64,000 nt of DNA. It comes from Theocolax elegans. Lineage: Eukaryota; Arthropoda; Insecta; Hymenoptera; Cerocephalidae. Below are positions 42,318-54,849 of the stretch, piece after piece. A program made the position numbers and the translations under genes. Position 1 is the first letter of the stretch; each line of letters starts with the position of its first letter. The stretch is taken from NCBI GenBank assembly GCA_026168455.1, contig CM047429.1, forward strand, positions 37,060,066-37,124,065, in the 5' to 3' direction. The notes under the pieces are model-generated. The model was not told where the DNA came from and searched no databases. It saw only the letters and a program-made list of their open reading frames with translations.

Positions 42318-42602
42318 ATAACGCAAAATGAGTCCTATATCTTTAATAACTGCAATGTTACGATTAATATAATAAGTAATTACTAAATATTTAATATTCT
42401 CTGATACTAAATGCAGAATTTAAAAAGTTAAAATGTTTTATAAGCGTCAGTATACAAATGTTTAAAAATTATTGACATAATATATAATTATTTATATTGT
42501 TTAAAAAAGTGTTTATTACATTACTTTTAAATGTATAATAAATTACTTTGTGAGCAACGAAAGAGTCGTATGTACGAATTATAAGGCTGAAAAATTGTTT
42601 AC

Positions 42603-42763
42603 GTACCATGGGTAAGCACTGCGTCATTACAGTTCTCGGCTCAAATTTCGTGGATGGTAGTAACATCCTTGGCCGCTCGCTGCGCTCGCGACCTCGGACG
42701 TACTAACCATCCACGAAATTTTCCGCCTCGAACAGTAATGACGCGAGGCTCACCCAAGGTACA
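42603..42763. repeat. Long imperfect palindrome
   Basis: Arms at about 42603-42663 and 42700-42762 (GTACCATGGGT and AAATTTCGTGGATGGT with their complements) around a GC-rich centre GGCCGCTCGCTGCGCTCGCG. MITE-like foldback or terminal structure of the surrounding insertion. Confidence 0.75.
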
Positions 42764-43129
42764 TAAATAACTAGTTTAAATGTGCTTCACGCAGAACCCG
42801 TAAATAAATTTAATAAATGAACAGTTAATTTAATTAATAAATTTAATGAACGAGAAGTTCCATTTTAATAGGTTAAAATTATGTTTTTTTATGTATTCTT
42901 AAAAAAATTGTTTCGATTGTAGTTTTTTAAATTTTGAACTTGATTCTTTGGGGTATGTGTTTCAGATTTATTTCTTTACCTTGGGAGCAGAACTTTTACT
43001 TCCTGATGAGAGAACTAAGTGCAATCACGTCGAGAGAACCTGTAGAAGGAATGAAACAAAAAAGCTGAGAATAGAGAAAGAATAAAATTATTATCTCAGG
43101 TAAGATTATTACTCTCTAAATTCGTTACA

Positions 43130-43816
43130 GTGAAAAAAAATCGATTAAGTTTTTTTGAGACACATTATGCACAATGGCTGCATTTTGCTAATTTATATAG
43201 TGATTTTGTTGTCGAGCATCAATGGTCAAGAACTGTCTGCATAGACGAAAAATCATTTACGCGTGAGAAGGATAGCAGGTGCAAAGTTTGGAGACCAGTT
43301 AACAGTAGATACGATGCTCTATATGTTATTTTGAAACACTACAGTGGTCGTATTTCTATTCACTGTTTGGGTTGGATGTCATCGACAGGCCAAGGAAACT
43401 TAATAGAGGTCGTTGGTCGCCAAGCAGCAGATGTCTATGAAGGTTTTCTAGAAGGATGACTATTACCTGGCGTGGAACAAAGATTTCCTGATAACGAAAC
43501 CGTGTATATAATTAAAGATAGGTGTCCTATACACACAGCTCAACAAATAAATCAATGGTATAAACGACACCCTCGTCTGCAACGATTAATAAGGCCTTCT
43601 AGATCATCAGATTTGAACCCAATAGAAAATGTTTGGGCAGAAATGGTGAGAGAGTGGCAATACTCTCCCAGACACGCGGAAAAGCTTCGACGAGATGTGA
43701 GTGAAAAATGGCAGGACCAGCAACGGAGGCAAGACGTTTTCCAGAGTCTGATGCGATCTATGCCACAGCGTATCAATGCAGTGATACAAAATAATGGTGG
43801 ATTCATAAATTATTAA
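43130..43816 (+). pseudogene. Tc1/IS630-type DDE transposase, N-terminally incomplete
   Basis: One frame of 228 codons broken only by TGA at 43457-43459. Catalytic blocks: VCIDEKSFT (first Asp), VYIIKDRCPIHTA (second Asp) and SSDLNPIENVWAEM (Glu), with 35 residues between second Asp and Glu by my count. The start RLSFFETHYAQWLHFA corresponds to the region just before the catalytic domain, so the DNA-binding head is missing; family members are usually about 340 residues. It overlaps the inner end of the left inverted arm, fitting a transposon framed by the arms. Gypsy copy 2 inserted 55 bp downstream. Confidence 0.8.
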
Positions 43817-43871
43817 TTAATTATATTTTCAATTAATATGTAATTTCATTGTTAAATTAATTTGTATTTAT

Positions 43872-44945
43872 TGTAACAGAAATCGTCATACAATCTACTC
43901 ACGACGAATAGAGTATTTAAATTCGCGAATTGTAAGTCGTCGGAGCCTTTCGTATGTCAAGGCCAACCGACGACACTTGTTTACTTTTCTACGAGTGTAC
44001 AATTACGCGCGCGACTATACGTAGGGATGGGAGCACGAAAGAGGGTGTGAGTTTCCCCACTCCCATCCCTTTTTCGAGAAATTAGGCGATCGTCTAATCA
44101 GTGTGTAATGATCCGTCGATCGGGACGGATTATTATATTGTATACCCGAATTGTACTGCTCGTGCGTGCCGAGAGTACATTCCTCCCATCTCTGTAGTAA
44201 GCTCTGTGAACGGTTGTTCCGGACCAAAGCTAAGTGCGGAGATCCGGGTGGACACACACGTGTCCCGTGTAGTATTGTGTGTGTGTGTATCAAGGACGGG
44301 GTCGTGCGCGTGTGATACCGCGGATCGTGATTCACTCGACGCGGCAAGGGCCGCCTTCACCACCTCAATCACCGGTCGCCCCCTTGTCAAGGAGGTCGAC
44401 CAGTCGCCGAGGATCGGCTGGGCCATCCCCGAGGAGCGTCACCGGTAAGTGTTTAAATTGACTATCGTGATCCTCCCCCTCCCTTGTGTGTGTGTGTGTG
44501 TGTGTGCGTGTACATCGGGAGTGTGTTCGAGTACAACGGTACTCGAACAGCGGTTCCTGGGAGTGAAACCTGTCGCAGGCGAGGATCTCGATCCGACAGG
44601 TTTCCCGGGACTTCCGCCCGCGCGAAGCAACAGTTGTCGCGGCACACGGCCTGAGTGGCCATTTTGTTAATATAGATATTAAAATAAATATCATTATTTT
44701 TTATTTTAATTATTGTGTGTTTATTTCGTTCTCCCCGTTCCCGACGACATTCTAATAATTTATGTATCGTGTGATTATGTATCTCCACACCGTTCGTCCC
44801 AGCAAACTCGCATTCCTGGCGACAGCCGCAGTTCGGAAAAACAAATAAATTAATTGTGTGCGCGGTATAGGGCAACGCGGCCCATCGGTTAATTTTAATT
44901 ATTAAAAATAATTAAGTGTACCGAGTTCCCGAATACCAGGTCACA
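43872..44945 (+). repeat. 5' LTR of gypsy copy 2
   Basis: 1074 bp, starting TGTAACAGAAATCGTCATA (diverged from TGTGACAG) and ending CCAGGTCACA. It keeps the splice donor CCG|GTAAGT at 44445 and the TG-rich microsatellite. No partner LTR exists downstream. Confidence 0.92.
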
Positions 44946-44947
44946 AA

Positions 44948-44965
44948 TGGCGACCGTGACAGGAC
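44948..44965 (+). other. Primer-binding site of copy 2, tRNA-Arg type
   Basis: TGGCGACCGTGACAGGAC, identical to the site in copy 1 and also two bases after the LTR. Confidence 0.85.
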
Positions 44966-47900
44966 GTTTGGTTTAGTCCCCACCGTTTTAAATTAAAATA
45001 AAATTGTAGGCCTTCTTTTCGCGCGCGAGAAGTGTCGCGGCAAAACGTGAGCGGGTTGAGTTTTGAGAAAGAGAGAGAGAGAGAGAGAGAGCGAGAGACG
45101 GCGCGTGAGACGCGTCTCTATACCGGAGTATTCCCCCTCTTGCTCGGGTATCCGAGGAGAGGTGTACACCGGTATATCTGGAGAGTTCACGCGCGACCGT
45201 GTTCAGCCGGAAGCGCCCAATCTCACCGAGATCGGTCTCTCCCGATCGTAAACTTGACGGGAGATCTTTGTCTAGCTTGTATGGGAGCGGCAAAGTAGGG
45301 AGAGAGTAGTTTGCGCTGCGGATCGCGGGCAGCGAGAATCCCCCCCCGAACAGCGCACAGGAAAGACTTCGCAAGTGGGAGTGAGAGAGAGAATCCCTAG
45401 TCGCGGCGAATCGGAGTTAGGTGCTAGGCGGGCTATTCTGTGTGTGAGAGAAAGAGATAGCGCGATCGCCTAGCCCTTTCGCGTATTAAGTCTTCGCAGC
45501 TGGTTTCGCCGATATAAACCACTGTGGCGAATTATTTTTATTTTCGTGCTAATAAAATAAATTCGTTACCGCGCGGGATCTATTTTATATTTATGGTGAG
45601 AGAGTGTTTGAAAATAGATCATTTCGGGAGAGGCAGCTGTCCCACTCCCTCCTTTTTAAAGAAAATTTTAAAATTATTTAATTTAATTTTTCTTATCTAC
45701 GGGACGCGGCGAAAAATTACTATTATTTTATTCGAGTTCGAGAGCGTAGCATTTTTATTTTGCTCTCCTCCCGTCCCTGACTCACATATATTATATAGTA
45801 ATTAGATTTTAATAATTGTGTTTATTATTAAATACTATTAATATTTATAATATATGTAACATCTTATTTGTGTGTTAAAATATATTTTACAACTATTGTT
45901 AATTATTTAGACTTGTTTGCAAGTTAAATAATTAACAGTAAGTAACTTTGTGTGAATCTGCCGCAAAGTTACAATAGTTGTAATATTAATTATTTAAACT
46001 CGTGTGTGAGTAAAATAATTAAAATTATCTTTATTGCAATTATCTGACAATGATTACTTAATTTAATATTTTGTATTTATTGAGTATTACTGTTCACGAT
46101 ACTTGTAATATCTTTTTGTAAATTTTTGTCTGTGAGAAAAATTTTTTTTATAACTCGTGTTAATTGCTTAGACTTTTTGCAAGTTAAACAATTAATGTTA
46201 AGTATCTTTGTGTGATTGTTCCGCAAAGATACGAGAGTTATAATATATGATTATTTAGACTCGAGAGTGAGTTAAATACTTAAATTTTTTTTTGCATGTA
46301 TTTTAATGATCGGCATGTAACCTAATATTTTGTATTCGCTATTTGCTGTGAAATTTTATTATATGTAACAAAATTTTCTTTTCTCTTTTTTGTGTGTTTA
46401 AATTATATCTCCACACATTTTTTACCAATTATTTAGACTTGTTTGTTAGTTAAATAATTGGTTATAATCTTTTTTTGGTGTGTTTGAGTAAAATTATCCG
46501 GCGTATAAATTTAATTGTTTAGACTTGTTAGCAAGTTAAATAATTAAAATTTCATTTCCTTTTCGTTGAATTTATTTAAAAAAAAGGGAAATATAAATTA
46601 TTTCAACTTGGTAGCAACATAAATTATTTATTTAGTCCTTTTTAGGATAAAATAAATATATTTCGCTGAAAAATTGTCGTTTGGGTCGACAATTAGTGAA
46701 ATAATTATTTTGTTGCAAACCATACGGAATTTATAACATTTCGTAAATATCCCTACTGTTGAAATAATTTAATTACATTTGTGTTTGTAGTGTAGTGTAA
46801 ATTATAAAGAAAAATTTTTTTTTTGTTTTGGGCTTGGATAAGCAAAATAATAAGTGGTGTCTTGGTGTGTGTTTGAATCACAAGACACTGTATATATTTT
46901 TATATTTATTTTAAAATTAATTATTTAGGCTCGTTAGCGAGATAAATAATTTAATTTTTTTTTCTTTTCTTTTCTTCCTTTATAATTTGTTGTTTCTGTA
47001 TTTATTAATAGATTGAAACTTTAATTATTTCAATTTCCATAACAGAATAATTTCGTTTCGCCAGTGAGGAATCTTTTGGATTATAACTGGCGAGAGAGAT
47101 ATTTTGGAAAATCGTTAAATTTACCATTAATGGTAAATTACCGACGATATTGAAATAATTTAAAGATTTTTTGTTAATAATTATTTTTGCTTGCAGAAGC
47201 AATTGTATAGAGTCTTGGTGTGTGTGACAAGACCTAAATTATTCAACTTGGTAGCAACATAATTATTATTTATCTTTAGGTAAAAGAAGGAAAAGTTTTA
47301 GGATATAAATTATATTTCGCTGAAAAATTTGTCGTTTGGGTCGACAATTAGTGAAATAATTATTTGTTGCAAACCATACGGAATTTATATAACATTTCGT
47401 AAATATCCCTACTGTTGAAATAATTTAATTACATTTGTGTTTGTAGTGTAGTGTAAATTATAAAGAAAAATTTTTTTTTTGTTTTGGGCTTGGATAAGCA
47501 AAATAATAAGTGGTGTCTTGGTGTGTGTTTGAATCACAAGACACTGTATATATTTTTATATTTATTTTAAAATTAATTATTTAGGCTCGTTAGCGAGATA
47601 AATAATTTAATTTTTTTTTCTTTTCTTTTCTTCCTTTATAATTTGTTGTTTCTGTATTTATTAATAGATTGAAACTTTAATTATTTCAATTTCCATAACA
47701 GAATAATTTCGTTTCGCCAGTGAGGAATCTTTTGGATTATAACTGGCGAGAGAGATATTTTGGAAAATCGTTAAATTTACCATTAATGGTAAATTACCGA
47801 CGATATTGAAATAATTTAAAGATTTTTTTGTTAATAATTATTTTTGCTTGCAGAAGCAATTGTATAGAGTCTTGGTGTGTGTGAGTGACAAGACACTATT

Positions 47901-48208
47901 ATAAACATTAATTATTTAGACTTGTGAGCAAGTTAAATAATTAATTTTAATTTGGTGCAAGTGTTAAGTGTGTGATTTGCCACAACTTTAACCAATAAAA
48001 TTTAATTATTTTGTCCTAAGGACGAAATAAATTTCTTTTAAAGTAAATCTTATGGATTTTGATCAAGTAAATTAATTTTGTTGGTACACTAGTCGGTGCA
48101 TCTTTACAATTTATTGTAATCAAACCGACACCAAATTTTTTTTTTACTCGTTGGGAGTAATAATTATTTTATTGTGGTGAGTCCAATAAAATAATTTCCA
48201 ATTGAAAA
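44966..48208 (+). other. Leader of gypsy copy 2
   Basis: Corresponds to the structured leader of copy 1. It is longer because of a 640-bp duplication (46595-47880). The stem-loops are largely preserved (for example CTTTGTGTGAATCTGCCGCAAAG at 45946 and TTAATTATTTAGACTTG/CAAGTTAAATAATTAA at 45898). No protein-coding motif; the open stretches in the GA-rich part are chance. Confidence 0.8.
46595..47880 (+). repeat. 640-bp tandem duplication in leader
   Basis: TAAATTATTTCAACTTGGTA at 46595 recurs at about 47235, and the two units run in parallel to the GCTTGCAGAAGCAATTG block (about 47189 and 47846). Near-identity of the units indicates a duplication after insertion. Copy 1 has one unit. Confidence 0.85.
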
Positions 48209-50925
48209 TTGGATACTTCCAAAGTATTTGAAACACTAGGGATTTCATCTGAAATCCCGGTTGAGAGTACTTCTCCCGACGTAACACGTCGGCTGCTGCT
48301 GGTCAAAAAAATAATGGCCAGCAGCTACGAAGCCCGAATGGCCCAGCTTATGCGTGAATCACGCATAGCTAGGGACATTCGTCGGGAAACGAAGAAGCTT
48401 CCAATTGAGGCAGTGTATGCCCAATTGGAGCATCTGAGTTTAAACGCAAATGGCGAAGAGGCGGAGTGCCGTGAACGCCATTTGCGTCACCGGATAAGAT
48501 GTGTAGACATTAATCTGGAAATACCATGGTTCCCATAATACGACGAGAACGTAAGGGCAGAGCCTGCACATAAACCTCTAGTATGTCAGGAACTATGGGA
48601 AATTAGGAAACATCGTCCAGGAAAGGGAGTGTGGTTCCATCGGGAACGGAAGTTTCCTGTGAGTCCGAAATGTCGGATCGCGAATGGGTTGCTAGTGACA
48701 GAGCACCTATCCCTGAAGAAGATGGAGCTCAGTTACCAAGTGGTCTGTCTAGAAACTCGCCAATGAGTACTGCACAAAGCCCGAGGTTGGCATCAACAAA
48801 TGCTATACCTAAACGGTTTGGTGAGGTACTGGGAGCAAACACGACCACGACTGCAATCCCTTATGTTCCTGTTTCGGTGGCTGCAACCTCGTGCACAACC
48901 ACTACGTCGACGGTTACGACCGTGACGACTGCTCAACTCGGAGGTTTTTATGCATCCGCACATTACCTCCCAATTGAAGAACAAAGAATCAGCGGACATC
49001 TTGGCACTAGAGAGAGTGAAGTGCCAACACAACATTTTGACTTGGGTTCGCAGGCGGAAGCCGACCGTTTTACGTCACGAGGATACACCTCTGGACAATA
49101 CGACAACAGGCAACCCGAGGCTAACACAACCGAACATCAATTTGTTGATGATAGGAATGGATATGACCTTCCTAATGACGTCAGTGTTTAAACTTACGAA
49201 AAACCGAGGTTTAAACCGAGACGTCGTGATACCTCTTTTAAGACTTGTGAGGGACAAGATAGAAGAGAGAGGCGTGAGTATACGACTCCAAACAGAAAGC
49301 CACGATACCATCGTTCTGTGAGTAGAGCCTCAAGCAACGATGAACGTCGTCAAAGCTGTACGGAGAGACGTACTCATAAACGTCAGTCCAACCGTAAACT
49401 CGACGACCGAGCACAGCCGGAAATTCCGGAGCAAGTTCACAAAGAGAGGTCGGACAGACGTAGAGAAACGCCTCGAGAGAAGCGTGCGATAGCCACATGC
49501 GATCAGGGTACTTAGACGGATTCGTCTGATAGGTATCAGTTCAATCGCGAACCTACTCGTAAGAGATCCGAATTTCGAAGGGCGGCAGGAGGCCGACAAG
49601 AGACTAGGAATTCTTCTACCAGTAGACGTAGGAGTTTCCGGATGGATAATGGAGATGACCCTCGGGAGAGAACTCGTGAAGACGATTACCGAACACACGA
49701 CCGGACTGGGTGCGCACAAGAACTGCGTATCTGGAACATGTCCTTTAATGGTGAGACCAAAAAGGACGCGGAAGAATTTCTGAACCGTTTGCACGACTTC
49801 AGAAATGACAACAATTTCTCAGATCGCAGGATGTTCAGTGCCCTGCCCAATGTGTTCTCAAAATCAGCTCTGTTCTGGTATAGAACAGTTCAGCCATCTC
49901 TACGCGATTGGCGTGATTTTGAGATCGAATTCCTAAATGAGTATGGCCGTATAATATATGACGAAGATTTACTCATGGAACTACGATCAAGAACACAAAA
50001 TGAGGGAGAAACGGCTACGACGTTCTTGAACTGTTTCAGAGCGATCCTAAATAAGTTTAAATGCCCTCCCTCATTAGAACAACAGGTAAAGATCGTCTAC
50101 TCGCAGATGAGGCTAGATTACCGTAGGTACATACCAGTACGACAAATCAGGAATTTCTCTGATTTGACAAGCTACGGTAAAGAGTACGAGCAGCATTTAA
50201 CATGGGACACAAAATTCTCCAGTTCCAACGTTAAGCGTGAAAAGCTCGTACCAGAAGCTTTCCCGACACAGAGTGGTGGAGCACGAGTTTCGGGTAAAGT
50301 GGCGACTGTTACCGAAAAGAGTAAGGATGAGTCTTCTCATTCGGATAAACAGTCGTCTAAGAAAACTATTAAGAAGAAGAGCAAGAAAGGTGCGAAAAAC
50401 TCGCCAAACTCTTCTTCAAGCGAATACGAAGCAGCCGCTGTGTACGGTACTTTTAACGTCGCTAATAGTTTTCAGAAACGATACGGCAAATCGAATAATG
50501 GAGTGAGTGCTCACAATTCGAAATCCGTATCGTACGTGCCTGTTTCTCTACAGTCACCTGGGCAACAAAAACAGAGCTCTGGCATAAGAGAAAGACGTCT
50601 TTTGACGAATTCTCAACTGCCCCAGCAAAATGTTTTTGTCCCACAAATGGCACAAAACCTGGTGAGGTATGTGCAACCACAAGCGACGGCAGTAAACCCA
50701 ACGAACCTGAGCACCAACTTTGTCGGCGTGTGTTTCACATGCCAAAAAGTCGGTCATAGGTCGTCGGATTGCCCGAGCCGAACATGCTACCGATGCGGAA
50801 ACATTGGGCACTCCGCTGAGCAGTGCTCTACCGAATTGGTAGCAAAGGAGTGCCAGCTGTGTGGAACTAGTGGCGTTAAACATGTCCTAACTGCGTCAGG
50901 TTCCACCAAAACGTGGGAAACGTGA
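48209..50925 (+). pseudogene. gag: Gag of gypsy copy 2, broken
   Basis: Aligned to the intact gag of copy 1: TAA at 48536-48538, a one-base loss near 48612 (CATCGTCCAGG against CCTCGTTCCAGG), TAA at 49189-49191, TAG near 49513, several small indels at 49540-49680, and a loss near 50877 that moves the last codons out of frame. Both CCHC knuckles and the capsid-like block (WNMSFNGETKKDAEEFL) are still readable from 49642. The frameshift signal survives at 50915-50959. Confidence 0.9.
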
Positions 50926-53900
50926 ACGCAGGGCACCCGAGCTGCCCCGGGCGCTCTGCACTGCAGGAAGTAAACCGCGTGGTTTACAGGAGCAAGAGTT
51001 TAAGGTTGGAGAACCCTATAAACACTTTAAGAAGTCTAGCAAATCATTTGCTGACTTCTCTAAAGTCCTTAACGGAGATCAAATTTCCTCTCAGACCGAA
51101 GTTGGTGTTGAAAGTAAGTGTGACTGTAAGGATCCTAAACGTTCTGGGGATTCGACAGATGGAAAAGTTCTTAGAACGCAACCTGTCAATCCCACCCGAG
51201 CTCTGCAAGGTAAAACAGAACAAGGAACCTTATTAGACCAACAAAAGCGTGAGGCTAAAGATTGAGCTAAGGAACTCCAAAGGCAAATATACTCTGGTAG
51301 CAGAGATATAATTGATGAAGAAGGCGTAAAGAGATCGTTATCTCAGCCGCTTAGCACCATCGGAGTGAACGATCTTGGGTGTTGCTCATCGTCACCCCGT
51401 TGTGACACACATAGTAAAGAGGACAAGAAGCCCTTGAGGAGAACGTAGTTGTCGATGGTGTGCATAACATGAACCGTACAAACTCGTTGCCGAGAAGTAC
51501 AGTTCAGGGGGGGGCAGATGCCGTACCAAGTACGTCTAAAATGACGCACACGGCATCGACTCCTAACGACGATAGTCAAACCGATCAGATAATTGCTGGA
51601 ATCCAATCGGATAACCGGCTATTCTTTTTGGTACGACTCGGTGGAAAGGACTTTGAAGCACTTTTCGATCCTGGCGCCATGGTCTCTCTTGTACGATCAG
51701 ATGTTGTCGAACAGTACAAGTTTAACTGGAGACCAGTCAAGGTTATTGTGAAAGGTGTGGCTGGACCAGCACTTAAAGTCCTTGACCTTATCGATATTCT
51801 ATTCTGTGTAGAAGGCCTTGATGGCAATATCCAACTGAGAATTGTAAAGAATATTGAGCATTCCATCATTCTCGGTATGAATTTTCTACAACATTGGAAT
51901 ATGGAAGTCAAATTAGGCGAAGCTATCTGGCGTATTGGCGAGAGTGATTGGAGACACTTCGTCAGAGATACAGCTCATGACATCGATTCAAGGATTTCTG
52001 CTAAATGTGCTGGTATAATTGAGATACAGGACGACCAGCGGAAACAAGTCAAAGAGTTAGTTGAAAGCCTACTCTTGCCCTCAGGAGACGTCCACGGCTT
52101 TACGACGTTAACGGAGCACCATATAGAGGTTGACCCTGGTGCAAGACCGGTTCGTCATAAGCCAAGACGTATGTCTCCCAAGGTCCTCGAATTTGCCCAG
52201 AGTGAGGTCAAAAATATGTTTGACAAGGGCATTATTGAACCGAGTGCGAGTGATTGGTCAGCTGCTCCGGTCATCGTCCGCAAAGACGAAGGAAGTTATC
52301 GCTTCTGTATCGATTTTCGAGACCTTAATGCAGTCACATAACGTGACTCTTATCCAATTCCTAATATGAATACCATATTGGATAAACTGCATAATGCAAG
52401 GTACATATCGAAAATTGCTCTTAAGAAAGCATACTTCCAAATATTAATGGCCGAGGCGAGCCGGCATTATACTGCATTTGCTGTACCAGGGTCGGGGCTG
52501 TGGCAGTTCACGAGAATGCCCTTTGGCCTCATGAATGCTCCTATGACCTTTGCACGGCTTATAGATGCAATTTTCGGACCTAAGGTGGAACCTCATGTGG
52601 TTGGTTATCTAGACGACTTGATCGTCATTACCGAAACTTTTGAGGACCATCTAAAATGGCTCGAATACGTACTAAGGACGTTGAATAACGCTGGACTCGA
52701 AGTGAATCGAGAGAAGTGTGAGTTTTGTTGTTCCAGTGTAACGTTCCTTGGGTACAAATTGGACGCGGACGGCTTGAGGCCTGATGAGGAACGAGTCGCT
52801 CCAGTCCTTAACTACCCTACCCCTCGTAATGTCAAACAGCTGAGATCCTTCCTCGGGATGATAGGCTGGTACTCTCGATTCATTAATCGAGAAGCTGACA
52901 TTAAAGCTCCCCTTACCAAGTTGCTGCGTAAAGACCAGGCTTGTGATTGGGGCGAGGAGCAGGAGGAGGCGTTTCGTCAGCTTAGAGTTGCGTTAGCTGA
53001 AGCACCTGTATTAGCCCGTCCAGACTTTTCTAAGCCATTTACCGTCCAAAGTGACGCTAGTGACTTAGCAATAGGTGCGGTGTTGACGCAACTGGACGAC
53101 GAGGGTTTCGAGCATCCGATTGTCTATGTCAGCCGATTATTAAATCGCGCTGAACGTAATTACATGACAACGGAAAAAGAATGCTTGGCTCTCATATGGG
53201 CTATTAAGAGATTGAGACCATACATTGAGGACTATCGATTTACGGCTGTGACCGACGATAGTGCTCTAATGGCTCAAAAATCTCAGAGAACCGTCGGGTA
53301 GGTTGGCACGATGGATACTTGAAATGCAGCAATGGGACTTTGAAATAGTGCATAAGAAAGGAGCCTTGCACTATGTCTCGGACGCGCTTTCTCGTGCCGT
53401 CAACCCAGACCCCGACGAAGAAGAGATTGCCTCGTTCGAAGTAATTACAGACCCATGGTATATTGCTAGATTAAACGATGTACGTTCATGCCCTCAGAAA
53501 TTTCCGGAGTGGAAAATTGAGGATGATATCCTATATCGTTTTACAAGTGATAAACTCTTGGACTCTGTAACAGAACGAGAAGAAGGCTGGCGCCTTGTTC
53601 TACCGTTAGAGCAGAGGAACCGAGTCTTAGTAGATTCTCATTTCCACCCATCCATGGGTCATATGGGAGTCAAAAAGACTTACGAACGTGTTGCAAGAGA
53701 CTATTATTGGCTAGGTATCTACCACGATACCCACCAATTTGTTTTACAGTGTCTAATCTGTCAGAGCTATAAGACGTCTCAAGCAGGTCCTCAAGGCTGG
53801 ATGGGTAAACGTAACATTGAGAGACCCTGGGCTGTTGTGGCAGCAGACGTAATGGAGCTTCCACGTAGTAAAAGTCAATACAAATACTTCATAGTATTTC

Positions 53901-54661
53901 AAGACTTGTTTACAAGGTGGATAGACCTCAAACCATTACGTTCGGCGACCGGTAAGTCGTTGTCGAAAGCATTCGAAGAACTCGTAGTCTTCCGTTGGGA
54001 AACGCCAGATTTCCTAATAACGGATAATGGGACTGAGTTCGTCAACGGCATCATGTCGCGAATGCTGGAGGAGTGTGGCATAAAACATGTCAGAACCCCT
54101 CCTTACCGACCACAAGCCAACCCGGTGGAGAGAACAAATAGAATGTTAAAAACCATGAATGCAACGTTTGTGGATTCGGATCATCGTGGGTGCAGTGCAA
54201 AAGTCAAGTTGCAGTCAAGTACAAAAGTCTCACCCGCGTTCCTAAACTTCGGGTGTCATCCACAACCTGTGAAGAGTCTCCGCAGGGAAGTGGAAAAACA
54301 GGAATTTAAGATCCTGGACAATCCCGAAGTATGGCAAGATCGTCTTAAAAGACTTGATGCTCTACGCGACTTGGTCAAGAAATACATTGACGAGGAGCAA
54401 AGACGTCAAGAAAAGACCTACAACAGAAATAGACGTATTGCCTCGTTTCAGGTAGGAGATCTAGTCATGAGGAAGTGCCGAACGCTTTCCCAAGGTGCGA
54501 AGAACATATCTGCTAAACTGGCACCAAAGTATGACGGACCCTTCGAAGTTAAAGAAGTACTATCTCCAGTAATTCTGAGACTAGAAGTGTCTGGTCGGAA
54601 ACGGACCGAGGTACATATATCTGATGTAAAAAGATATGTACCACCTCGGGTTATCAAGTAA
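50921..54661 (+). pseudogene. pol: Pol of gypsy copy 2, broken
   Basis: Readable throughout but interrupted: TGA near 51263, a deletion near 51437 that removes one of two PLVEK-like repeats, TAA at 52339-52341, a two-base loss near 53266 with stop at 53299-53301, and an altered, shortened stretch at 54190-54225 in the integrase. RT motif A reads KIALKKAYF, so the catalytic Asp (codon 52417) is Ala. The protease keeps the DPGA motif; YLDD and ITDNGTEF remain. No active product expected. Confidence 0.92.
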
Positions 54662-54849
54662 AGCAGTAAGGGTTGCGTATCGGTTCGCATCAGAACATTT
54701 ATCGAAGGTTGGGCCTGGTAACTGTATGCCATGCATTGAGAGTGTGATGTTTGAGAATACTTGTGTGTGAGTGAATGGGAAATCCTCCCTTATTCGTAAT
54801 TTACTTTTAATTATGACTAATTAACCTTTTGTTTTCTTTCAGCTCCCCG

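Larger units (their letters stand above)
41653..42773. mobile_element. 1.1-kb insertion in the left arm, unidentified
   Basis: Absent from the right arm, hence inserted later. It contains a CpG-richer part (41680-41900) with CTATACATCCT occurring twice (41754 and 41788), a nested MITE (42117-42282) and a palindromic end (42603-42763). No transposase or target duplication was recognised. The 97-codon open minus-strand stretch at 41646-41939 shows no known family features. Confidence 0.55.
41483..43150 (+). repeat. Left arm of large inverted repeat (interrupted)
   Basis: 41483-41652 and 42774-43150 together are the reverse complement of 55850-56395, with modest divergence. Outer limit GCAACATCGCAAAATATTTT; inner limit AAATTCGTTACAGTGAAAAA. 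A 1.1-kb insertion (41653-42773) splits this arm only. The arms bracket the transposase remnant and gypsy copy 2, so they may be the ends of a DNA transposon. Confidence 0.75.

Noticed and set aside
43080..43128. Mini-intron (CAG|GTAAGA ... TTACAG) before the transposase remnant
   Set aside because: Only about 34 bp, too short for insect splicing, and the same sequence is part of the inverted arm without a following gene on the right.
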